Assembly (NCBI GenBank): GCA_003563465.1
Contig: PWVH01000042.1
Coordinates: forward strand, 1 to 7,477
Length of the DNA: 7,477 bases
Reading direction: 5' to 3'
Source: Coriobacteriaceae bacterium
Lineage (GTDB): Bacteria; Actinomycetota; Coriobacteriia; Anaerosomatales; SLCP01
Shown: positions 1-5,128 of the stretch, in pieces
How positions within the stretch are numbered: position 1 is the first letter of the stretch
Layout of the letters: each line of letters starts with the position of its first letter
Notes under the pieces: generated by a model
What the model saw: only the letters and a program-made list of their open reading frames with translations
Database searches by the model: none
Told to the model about the DNA's origin: nothing
Made by a program: the position numbers and the translations under genes

Positions 1-24
1 CTACACTTGGCGGAGGTGAGAAGC

Positions 25-816
25 ATGCGATTCACGCGAGCCCTCAGAGCCGCCTTCATCCTGGCGGCCTTATCGATCACGATCTCGGCCTTCACGGGAT
101 GTATGTGGGCGCCACTCGAGCACATTCCCGAGTGGCTACGCCCTACCGAGTTCGAGCACAGGACGGTGGAGGAACCGGCCTCCGACGTTGAGGACCAATC
201 GGGTTACGCCTTCCCCGAAGGCGATCAGCACGGAATCGAAGTGCTCATGCTGGGCCGCTCGGTCATGCGCAGCTGGTTCGATCACTGGAGATGGGACGGT
301 CGGGGGCCTTACAGCCACTCCGGCTACTTCTTCTACTACGCCGAGGTCGATACACCCCCGGCGATCGCCGAGAGCGCCGCCGGCTACATAGCTCGAGCGC
401 CCGACGGCACGGTGGTCGTCTTCAAGCTGTGCTTCGCAGACTTCGAGGCGCATTCGGCAAGTGATGTCGAGTCGAAGCTCGCCGAGAACCTGGGCTACGT
501 GCGACAGGTGGTCGATGCCGCGGAAGTGAGAGGCATCAAGCTGATCCTCGGCAACGCATTGCCCAGGGTCGCCGCCGAGACCACAGCGGAGTTGGTGGAC
601 TTACACGAGCGCTACAACGACGAACTGGACGCGATAGCTGCGGCCAAAGCCGACGTCTACGTGCTCGATCTATACGGACCGCTCGTATCCGCTCACGGAT
701 CTGTTCTCGCCAGAGGACTGGCGATCTCGCCGAGCGATTCGCACCTCAACGGTCTGGCTTATCAGGAGCTGGATGTCGAACTCCGTGCGACGCTGGAAAG
801 AGCCAGAACGGAGTAG
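25..816 (+). CDS. Lipoprotein with SGNH-hydrolase-like motifs
   Basis: Predicted 263-residue exported lipoprotein. I start it at ATG 25 because GGAGGTGAG lies 5 bases upstream; a TTG at 7 in the same frame would sit before that site. Residues 1-25 are a basic then hydrophobic signal peptide ending in the lipobox-like FTGC, so Cys26 should be lipidated and the protein anchored outside the membrane. The mature part resembles SGNH/GDSL hydrolases: a strand followed by LGRSVMRSW (76-84) with Ser79 at the usual nucleophile position, FKLCFADF (133-140) recalling the FCYvD block of some family members, LILGNALPR with Asn177, and SPSDSHLNGLAY (235-246) with Asp238 and His240 at the C-terminal catalytic position. 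The acid-His spacing is DxH rather than the usual DxxH, as in AlgX/AlgJ-type acetyltransferases. Substrate is unknown; esterase or deacetylase activity on envelope polysaccharide is only a guess. It converges with the next gene. Confidence 0.6.
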   Translation: MRFTRALRAAFILAALSITISAFTGCMWAPLEHIPEWLRPTEFEHRTVEEPASDVEDQSGYAFPEGDQHGIEVLMLGRSVMRSWFDHWRWDGRGPYSHSGYFFYYAEVDTPPAIAESAAGYIARAPDGTVVVFKLCFADFEAHSASDVESKLAENLGYVRQVVDAAEVRGIKLILGNALPRVAAETTAELVDLHERYNDELDAIAAAKADVYVLDLYGPLVSAHGSVLARGLAISPSDSHLNGLAYQELDVELRATLERARTE

Positions 817-844
817 CTCTGGGTCTGCCGGTTTCCGCGCCTCG

Positions 845-890
845 TCAACCTTGCTCTGAAGCTGCTCTCAACCTTACTCGGAGGCTGCTC
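845..890. repeat. Two imperfect 23-bp tandem copies between convergent genes
   Basis: Units at 845-867 and 868-890 both begin TCAACCTT and end GCTGCTC, with 3 mismatches in 23 positions. They fill most of the 81-base gap between the stops of the two convergent genes. No hairpin with a T-run is visible in this gap, so no intrinsic terminator is called here. Confidence 0.6.
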
Positions 891-897
891 CACGGCA

Positions 898-2211
898 CTA
901 CAGGTTCTCCCAGACGACCATATCCACTTTCGCCCTGCCATCCTCCTCTACGACCGAGTAGAAGACATCCTCGGGCCCCGAGTTCCATTCTTCACGCACG
1001 CGGACGCCGTATGCAGGAGGGTCGGGGAACACCTCGATCACCTCGAAGCTGTAGAGTGCTTCGCTGGCCGGGAAGAGGAACCAATCGTACTCTGACTGAA
1101 ACCTTCGAGTGGTGTACGACTTCGCAGTCTCGACATCGTCGTTCATGAGTGCACTGAGCAGCGAGCCTACCGCGTCGACAGCTGTTTCCGGGTTGACCAC
1201 GTCGCCCGGAGGCTCGAACTCGGATTCCTGCTCGTCGATGATGATCTCGCCGAAGCCCTCTTCGGCCTCACCGAGCGGATCGTCTGCCGAGAAGTCGTTC
1301 TCGAAATCGAAGCCCCAATCGCCATCAGTTTCGAACTGCCAATCGCCTCCTTCCGACACCGCTTGCGCGAAGGCCAGGCCACCGATGACGCTGCCTATCA
1401 TGCTCACGAGTAGTGCGGCTATCAGCACGGCGACCGCCGCGCCTTTGCCGTGAGCTATCGGCACTCCTCGTGCGGCTACGTCGGCGGTTCGAGCCACCTG
1501 GGTTTTAGCCGCTTTGTCACCTAGCCGGCGCCCGTCATTGTCGACAAGCACCACGATAGGCTCGATCAGCCCTCCTATCGCCGGGATTAGGCCGAGTGCG
1601 AAGAGGACTATCTGTCTCAAGACGGTGGCGCCGGCGCTCGCCACAGAACCGCCCTCGACGGAAGTGACCACGAGCCCCGTCATTCTCTTGCCGAAGCCCG
1701 CTCCGCCGAAAGCATCGCGTCCGAGGAAGTATGCTATCTGCCACATCGCACCGAGGGACATCACGATCATTCCGACTATCGGAGTCTCCCCTCTGGCCAA
1801 AGAGGCGTAGAACACCAGTATGCCGAGGGGCAGAAGGGCGGCGGCGATTATCGAGTCCGCGATGAGTGCCAGGAGGCGGGCACCGAGCGGGCCTTTCGGG
1901 TAGAGACCGCCCGGCGTGCCTGCTGCGGGGACCGGCGTTTGCGGCATGCGGGCGGTTTGCTGCCCGGCCAGCGATGGAGGCGGAGAAGGAGCGGCCGGCG
2001 CTGGGGGCGGAGAAGGAGTAGCGGGCGCGGCGGGAGGTGCGGGTTGTGTCGGAGGAGCCGGCGGAGGTGTCGAAGGCGCGGGGGGCGAGGGCTGTCCTTC
2101 GGGAGCCGGCTGTTCCGGCGGCTGAGGCGTCACGTCTCCGAGATTCGCTCCGCACATCGGGCAGAAGGTGCTTTCGTCGGGAACCTGCTTGCCACATTTC
2201 GGACAGAACAT
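898..2211 (-). CDS. Zinc-ribbon, RDD-family membrane protein with extra C-terminal domain
   Basis: 437 residues from ATG at 2211, chosen because GAGAGGGAG lies just upstream on this strand and because the zinc ribbon begins at once; the open frame runs on to 3063 but that extension is not protein-like. Residues 3-20 are a CxxC-x10-CxxC zinc ribbon (MFCPKCGKQ...FCPMCG). Residues 27-100 are a low-complexity Pro/Ala linker. Residues about 107-242 are an RDD domain, with the hallmark Arg112 and Asp119 in the first helix (GARLLALIADS), GFGKRMTGL, and RRLGDKAAKT at the end. A further membrane helix lies at about 257-284. An acidic linker (288-335) and a roughly 100-residue domain (338-437) resembling NTF2/DUF4878-like folds follow; that last match is by pattern only. 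RDD proteins have been tied to ion or solute transport, but the role here is unknown. The ribbon is probably cytoplasmic and the C-terminal domain on the other side if the helix count is odd. Confidence 0.8.
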   Translation of the reverse strand: MFCPKCGKQVPDESTFCPMCGANLGDVTPQPPEQPAPEGQPSPPAPSTPPPAPPTQPAPPAAPATPSPPPAPAAPSPPPSLAGQQTARMPQTPVPAAGTPGGLYPKGPLGARLLALIADSIIAAALLPLGILVFYASLARGETPIVGMIVMSLGAMWQIAYFLGRDAFGGAGFGKRMTGLVVTSVEGGSVASAGATVLRQIVLFALGLIPAIGGLIEPIVVLVDNDGRRLGDKAAKTQVARTADVAARGVPIAHGKGAAVAVLIAALLVSMIGSVIGGLAFAQAVSEGGDWQFETDGDWGFDFENDFSADDPLGEAEEGFGEIIIDEQESEFEPPGDVVNPETAVDAVGSLLSALMNDDVETAKSYTTRRFQSEYDWFLFPASEALYSFEVIEVFPDPPAYGVRVREEWNSGPEDVFYSVVEEDGRAKVDMVVWENL

Positions 2212-2307
2212 CTGAGACTCCCTCTCACTCGGCATGTTTTGGGAGTATTCTATGCCGAAGAGGCCCATTAGCACACGGTCGCAGTGTAGAGATATCGGAA
2301 CGGGAGA
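2212..2307. promoter_or_regulatory. Divergent promoter region
   Basis: This 96-base gap separates two genes read outward, so it must hold starts for both unless transcription enters from outside. A TAGAAT hexamer on the minus strand (2251-2246 on the plus strand reads TATTCT) could be the -10 of the RDD gene, but no good -35 is seen 16-18 bases upstream of it. I see no convincing -10/-35 pair for the rightward gene. No operator palindrome stands out. Confidence 0.3.
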
Positions 2308-2769
2308 ATGACGGTGATTCAGTCTGTGAAGGGGGCCCGCAGGGGTTGGGGCGTGCGGGGCCTCCGTGTCTTCGCCGTTGCCGCAGTCCTGCTTGCAAGC
2401 GCTGCTCTCGTGGCTTGTGCGCCGGCACGACCCCCAGACACTTCTCCAACGATTCGTGGTGTGATCGTGGCTGCCGTTCCGGCAGGCGAGGGTGGGACGA
2501 TCAGAGTCGTGTGGCACGAGTCTCTCGGCGAGCCGTACGAACTCGATTCGATCGATGTCAGCATCCGAGGGGATACCGCACTCTTCGACAGAGAAGGTTC
2601 GAAGATTGCATTCGGCGATCTTGCCATACGCGATATCGTCGATGTCTGGATATCGGGTCCGATCGCGGAGTCGTATCCGCCGCAGGGCGGGGCCGATGCG
2701 CTGCGTGTAGTAGGCGATTTCGATCCGGTCGAGCCCCTGCCCATGCCGCCTGGATTCTCGGAGCCATAG
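2308..2769 (+). CDS. Small lipoprotein, DUF3221/YobA-like
   Basis: 153-residue predicted lipoprotein. A basic N-terminus is followed by a hydrophobic stretch and the lipobox LVAC, with Cys37 as the lipidation site. The mature domain reads as a small beta-barrel type repeat of strands: GVIVAAVPAGEGGTIRVVW, then IDVSIRGDTALFDREG (82-97), KIAFGDLAIRDIVDVW and GPIAESYPPQGGADAL (117-132). The run GPIAESYPPQ closely recalls the GxIAESYPxQ signature of DUF3221 proteins such as Bacillus subtilis YobA, whose function is not established. Start choice is uncertain: GGGAG at 2302-2306 is only 1 base from ATG 2308 but 7 from the in-frame GTG at 2314, which would give 151 residues with the same signal peptide. 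The gene is divergent from the RDD gene and is followed by a stretch with no intact gene. Confidence 0.7.
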   Translation: MTVIQSVKGARRGWGVRGLRVFAVAAVLLASAALVACAPARPPDTSPTIRGVIVAAVPAGEGGTIRVVWHESLGEPYELDSIDVSIRGDTALFDREGSKIAFGDLAIRDIVDVWISGPIAESYPPQGGADALRVVGDFDPVEPLPMPPGFSEP

Positions 2770-2902
2770 GCAGGCGGGCATGCCGCGATTGGGATCATCT
2801 TGGGGCTCGTCACCGGAGGCGTGCTTTGGCCGATATTCTTGCTGCTCCCCACCGTCGCTGATGGGAGCGCTCTCGATCATCCTGGTCGTGGTGGCTCGGT
2901 GA
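2770..2902 (+). pseudogene. Possible frameshifted remnant of a small membrane protein
   Basis: Directly after the lipoprotein stop, in the same frame, codons 2782-2850 encode a strongly hydrophobic segment (AAIGIILGLVTGGVLWPIF, then LLLP). About 2849 onward a second hydrophobic segment, MGALSIILVVVAR, appears in the +2-shifted frame and ends at TGA 2900-2902. Joined by a one-base shift these would form a two-helix polypeptide ending in a basic residue, typical of tiny membrane proteins. No start codon with a good ribosome binding site is visible in the first frame. Chance hydrophobicity in GC-rich noncoding DNA is the main alternative. The rest of the gap (2903-3041) shows no gene, RNA or repeat that I can support. 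Confidence 0.3.
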
Positions 2903-3041
2903 ATCAAAACGGCCTTCGACGACGGGTTCGATCCTCTCGACCTTACAGCCAAAGGTCTTCTCGCTTCTTGTGACCGGCGGCACGAAGTCTGCCCCCATCC
3001 ATCCCGATACAACAACGAAAGCGTATTCGCATGCGGTATCA

Positions 3042-3056
3042 GGGCGCTTGTCGCCC
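3042..3056 (+). other. Short leader hairpin before the acidic-protein gene
   Basis: GGGCG (3042-3046), loop CTTGT, CGCCC (3052-3056) forms a 5-bp GC stem that ends 7 bases before the GGAGG site of the next gene. It could stabilise the leader or tune translation, but a stem this short may also be chance in GC-rich DNA. Confidence 0.25.
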
Positions 3057-3072
3057 GAGGCAAGGAGGGAAG

Positions 3073-3828
3073 ATGCGGAGGATCATAGCAATCGCGACAC
3101 TCATCGCGTTGGCTGCCACGCTAGTGGTGCCGGCAGTCGCTCTCGCGAAGGGTGGCCCGCCGGCTGGCAAGGGTCCGGGCTTCACGCCCCCAGGCCTGGC
3201 CAAGAAGGCTCCGGCTCCGGCTCCGCTCGAGGCTGGCGTCACAGCCGAGGCAGAAGAGTCAGACGATGAGGCGCCGGCGCACCCGTCGGCCATCGGTCTC
3301 CAGAAGGCTGCAGGCAAGGTGCCGGTGCAGGCAGCTGAGGCGATCGAGAAGGCCGCCCAAGAAGCAGCCGCCGGGGACGAGGATGGAAGCGAGAACTTGT
3401 CGATCGCCACGTTGGAGGAGACTTCCACGCCCGAGCCAGGCGATGACGAGGACGCCGATGATGACGAGGACGCCGATGATGACGAGGACACCGGCGAGCC
3501 CTCCGAGCAGGGCAAGCGTTTCGGCATCACCAACGCGCTATCTCGGATTATGGCCAACATCGAACGTGCCGAGGCCAAGGTAGAGGCCGGCGAGAAGTCT
3601 CATGTTCCCCCAGGACTTCTGAACGTGCTCTCCAAGTTCCTCGCGTGGCTGGGAATCGACAATGGTGAAGACGCTGACGGCGACGAACCCGAAGTGACCG
3701 ACCCCGAAGAGGGCGACGAGAATGGGGATGACGGGGATGACGGTTCCGAGGAGGAGACATCGACACCTCTCCCCGATAATGGTTCAGAGGAAGATACCGT
3801 AACCATCGCACCCGAAACCGTCGAATAG
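3073..3828 (+). CDS. Secreted, highly acidic low-complexity protein
   Basis: 251 residues from ATG 3073, which has AAGGAGGGA immediately upstream; an in-frame ATG at 3031 lacks such a site and would precede the signal peptide. Residues 1-25 form a classic signal peptide (MRRIIAIATLIALAATLVVP, then AVALA) with an AxA cleavage site before Lys26. The mature chain starts basic and Pro/Gly-rich (KGGPPAGKGPGFTPPGLAKK), then becomes very acidic, with an Asp/Glu run at 123-140 made by tandem repeats. A likely helical segment follows at 149-195 (ALSRIMANIERAEAKVEAG ... HVPPGLLNVLSKFLAWLGI), and the Asp/Glu/Gly-rich tail runs to residue 251. A PPGL motif occurs twice (39-42 and 179-182). No transmembrane anchor, LPXTG or repeat wall-binding module is seen, so it is probably released. 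I do not recognise the family; cation binding by the acidic tracts is speculation. Confidence 0.75.
   Translation: MRRIIAIATLIALAATLVVPAVALAKGGPPAGKGPGFTPPGLAKKAPAPAPLEAGVTAEAEESDDEAPAHPSAIGLQKAAGKVPVQAAEAIEKAAQEAAAGDEDGSENLSIATLEETSTPEPGDDEDADDDEDADDDEDTGEPSEQGKRFGITNALSRIMANIERAEAKVEAGEKSHVPPGLLNVLSKFLAWLGIDNGEDADGDEPEVTDPEEGDENGDDGDDGSEEETSTPLPDNGSEEDTVTIAPETVE
3442..3495 (+). repeat. Three 18-bp in-frame tandem repeats
   Basis: Units at 3442-3459, 3460-3477 and 3478-3495. The first two are identical (GATGACGAGGACGCCGAT); the third differs in three bases. Each encodes a six-residue acidic unit of the type DDEDAD, so copy-number change would keep the reading frame and only alter the length of the acidic run. 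Confidence 0.85.
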
Positions 3829-3851
3829 AGCCACCAGCTTCCGAAGAGCCA

Positions 3852-3879
3852 CCGAAGGGCCCCGCACGGGGCCCTTCGG
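3852..3879 (+). terminator. Strong GC-rich hairpin terminator
   Basis: A 12-bp perfect stem, CCGAAGGGCCCC (3852-3863) against GGGGCCCTTCGG (3868-3879), closes a GCAC loop 23 bases after the stop of the acidic-protein gene. An outer stem, CCGAAG (3841-3846) with CTTCGG (3884-3889), can stack on it across a small internal loop. There is no T-run after it, so it may stop polymerase weakly on its own, or protect the 3' end of the transcript. Confidence 0.7.
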
Positions 3880-3950
3880 CATGCTTCGGGCGAGAAGTGC
3901 ATCGACAGGACAGCGTAGAAGACCATGTTCTCTCGCGAGCTTGTGATGCC

Positions 3951-3959
3951 TGCTAGAAT
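3951..3959 (+). promoter_or_regulatory. Candidate extended -10 promoter
   Basis: TGCTAGAAT matches the extended -10 form TGnTAnnnT, 60 bases before the start of the CcmC-like gene and after the preceding terminator. No clear -35 hexamer lies 16-18 bases upstream, which is tolerable for an extended -10 site. Transcription would start near 3966. Confidence 0.35.
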
Positions 3960-3965
3960 TGTTCG

Positions 3966-3997
3966 GCGTGTCGAGTATTCAGCGTGTCGAGCATTCT
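3966..3997 (+). repeat. 16-bp tandem duplication in leader of CcmC-like gene
   Basis: Units 3966-3981 and 3982-3997 share GCGTGTCGAG followed by T or C and ATTC; 14 of 16 positions agree. They sit just downstream of the candidate -10 and upstream of the GGAG ribosome binding site at 4010-4013. Two side-by-side copies one and a half helical turns apart could be a regulator site or just a slippage duplication. Confidence 0.6.
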
Positions 3998-4019
3998 CGC
4001 CGCAAGGACGGAGTCACCG

Positions 4020-4637
4020 ATGACGCTCTCGCTTCGCGCGCGCCAGATCATGCTGGGCTGCATCGTCGTGTTGCTGGCGGTAGCCGGATGGCTTGCCTGG
4101 ACGATGCCGCCCGTGCTGCAGCTCGGCGAGCTGGTACGGCTCGTGATCTTCCACGGCGCCTCGACGTGGGTGAACATGGGTGCGTTCACGCTCGCCGGCC
4201 TTGCTGGCATCGGTTACTTGCTTTTGCGCCGCGATGCGCTCTATCGGGCGGGAAGCGCTTTCCGCTATCTCGCGGTGCCATGGTGGGTCGTCAACACCGG
4301 CCTCGGGCTGGTGTCCTCGCGCCTTGCGTGGAACAGCATCGACCTCGCAGAGCCGAGGCTGCAGGCGACCTTCTGGATCATGCTCGCGGCGGGGCTCGTC
4401 CTCGCTGTCGACTTCGGCTTCGGCAGGCGGCCCTGGACGGCTGCGGCTGACGTCGTCATGGCGGGCGTTCTGTGGACGCTTATCCTCGGCGTGCGTGACT
4501 ACTTGCACCCGGATAACCCCGTCATGAACTCGGGTCCGGAGATCCAGCTGCCGTTCTTCGGCATAGTCGGAGCTCTTTCGGTGTCGGCGCTTCTTGCTAC
4601 GGCTATCATCTCTTCTATGATTCCTGCCGAGGAGTAA
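4020..4637 (+). CDS. CcmC/CcsA-like membrane protein of cytochrome c assembly
   Basis: 205 residues from ATG 4020, chosen for GGAG six bases upstream; an in-frame GTG at 3984 has no good site. About six membrane helices are seen (roughly 8-28, 50-70, 83-100, 115-132, 142-158, 178-200), the number expected for CcmC. The segment LVIFHGASTWVNM (41-53) mirrors the HVPAAW signature of CcmC, keeping the His (45) and Trp (50), and YLHPDNPVM (161-169) supplies a second His (163) in the loop before the last helix, as in CcmC and CcsA, where paired histidines hold haem. The tryptophan-rich WWxWD motif between them is not present; the corresponding loop has only AWNSIDLAEPR (103-113). If functional it would handle haem at the outer membrane face for attachment to apocytochromes c. 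No ccmA, ccmB, ccmE or resB gene is in the window. A divergent haem- or redox-linked membrane protein is an alternative. Confidence 0.55.
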   Translation: MTLSLRARQIMLGCIVVLLAVAGWLAWTMPPVLQLGELVRLVIFHGASTWVNMGAFTLAGLAGIGYLLLRRDALYRAGSAFRYLAVPWWVVNTGLGLVSSRLAWNSIDLAEPRLQATFWIMLAAGLVLAVDFGFGRRPWTAAADVVMAGVLWTLILGVRDYLHPDNPVMNSGPEIQLPFFGIVGALSVSALLATAIISSMIPAEE

Positions 4638-4752
4638 GGCTCGCAGCGCGGACAGTAGCCGGAGACTTAACCGCGTTCACTCCTCAGATAGGTCCGGGAC
4701 TCTTCCGCGCCGCGCTCGGCTGCGCTACGATGCTGGAGACAATCGCATAGAT
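4638..4752 (+). promoter_or_regulatory. Intergenic region expected to hold the cobalamin operon promoter
   Basis: The stretch lies between the CcmC-like stop and the first riboswitch stem. TACGAT at 4726-4731 is a possible -10, which would place the start near 4738, about 15 bases before the aptamer. No convincing -35 is visible (TTCCGC at 4703-4708 is poor). No terminator with a T-run is seen for the CcmC-like gene, so read-through into the riboswitch cannot be excluded. Confidence 0.3.
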
Positions 4753-4876
4753 GCGTCCTCAGGTGCCCGCGTATCGCGGGAGAATAGGGAAGCCGGTGAG
4801 AAGCCGGCACGGACCCGCCACTGTGAAGCGGGGCTGGTAAGCAGCCCCCGAAGTCAGGAGACCTGCCAGAGGACGC
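4753..4876 (+). ncRNA. Cobalamin (B12) riboswitch aptamer
   Basis: All the hallmarks of the cobalamin riboswitch are present in order. The closing stem P1 is GCGTCCTC (4753-4760) with GAGGACGC (4869-4876). AGGTGCC follows, then a hairpin CCCGCG/CGCGGG (4766-4780). The conserved core reads AGAATAGGGAA (4781-4791), GCCGGTGAGAAGCCGGC (4792-4808), CCCGCCACTGTGA (4814-4826). A 7-bp hairpin GGGGCTG/CAGCCCC (4830-4848) precedes the B12 box GAAGTCAGGAGACCTGCC (4850-4867). The element senses an adenosyl- or other cobalamin and normally lowers expression of B12 uptake or synthesis genes when ligand is plentiful. Its position before a binding-protein/permease/ATPase operon and its downstream terminator fit transcriptional attenuation. 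Confidence 0.95.
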
Positions 4877-4928
4877 GCGACGCGGCCTTCGAGGTAACGA
4901 GGCTTGATCGCGACGCCGGGGGCACCGA

Positions 4929-4945
4929 CCGTAGGCACACTACGG
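4929..4945 (+). other. Small hairpin in the riboswitch expression platform
   Basis: CCGTAG (4929-4934), loop GCACA, CTACGG (4940-4945) forms a perfect 6-bp stem between the aptamer and the terminator. It may be part of the switching region or a docking hairpin for a loop of the aptamer; the sequence alone does not settle which. The remaining spacer (4877-4928, 4946-4986) shows no ORF I would call. Confidence 0.35.
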
Positions 4946-4986
4946 AATCGCACGACCCAGCGCACGACTCATCCGCTCGCACCCCG

Positions 4987-5021
4987 AAGACCCGCACTCA
5001 CCCACGAGTGGCGGGTCTTTT
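4987..5021 (+). terminator. Intrinsic terminator of the cobalamin riboswitch
   Basis: AAGACCCGCACTC (4987-4999) pairs with GAGTGGCGGGTCTT (5006-5019) around an ACCCAC loop, with one bulged G, giving a 13-bp stem followed by TTTT (5018-5021). It lies after the aptamer and 107 bases before the btuF-like start codon, the place expected for a ligand-controlled terminator. The competing antiterminator pairing was not clearly identified; CGGGG (4917-4921) with CCCCG (4982-4986) is a weak candidate. Confidence 0.85.
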
Positions 5022-5128
5022 GCGTTTCGGTGGCCGCTTGCAAGAGAGGAGGCGTGCCGTCGAACAGGCTCAGAGGACGGAAACGACCAGACGCAGGTCA
5101 TGCCTGCAAGACCGACATAGGAGGACCC

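Noticed and set aside
1916..2271. Plus-strand open frames rich in Gly or Arg opposite the RDD gene
   Set aside because: They are mirror images of the Pro/Ala-rich linker codons; composition explains them and no start signal is seen.
2926..2940. GGGTTCGATCC, resembling the T-arm of a tRNA
   Set aside because: Flanking bases do not form a 5-bp T-stem and no acceptor, D or anticodon arm can be built upstream.
2212..3063. The minus-strand reading frame of the RDD gene stays open for 284 more codons upstream of the chosen start
   Set aside because: The extension is Arg/Ser/His-rich, has no recognisable domain and lies antisense to the lipoprotein gene. A ribosome binding site and the zinc ribbon mark the true start at 2211.
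3442..3495. Tandem repeats as a possible CRISPR array
   Set aside because: The units are 18 bp, contiguous without spacers, and code in frame for acidic residues.
4904..5128. Open frame continuing upstream of btuF into the riboswitch platform
   Set aside because: It would translate through the terminator hairpin; the lipoprotein signal peptide and AGGAGG place the start at 5129.
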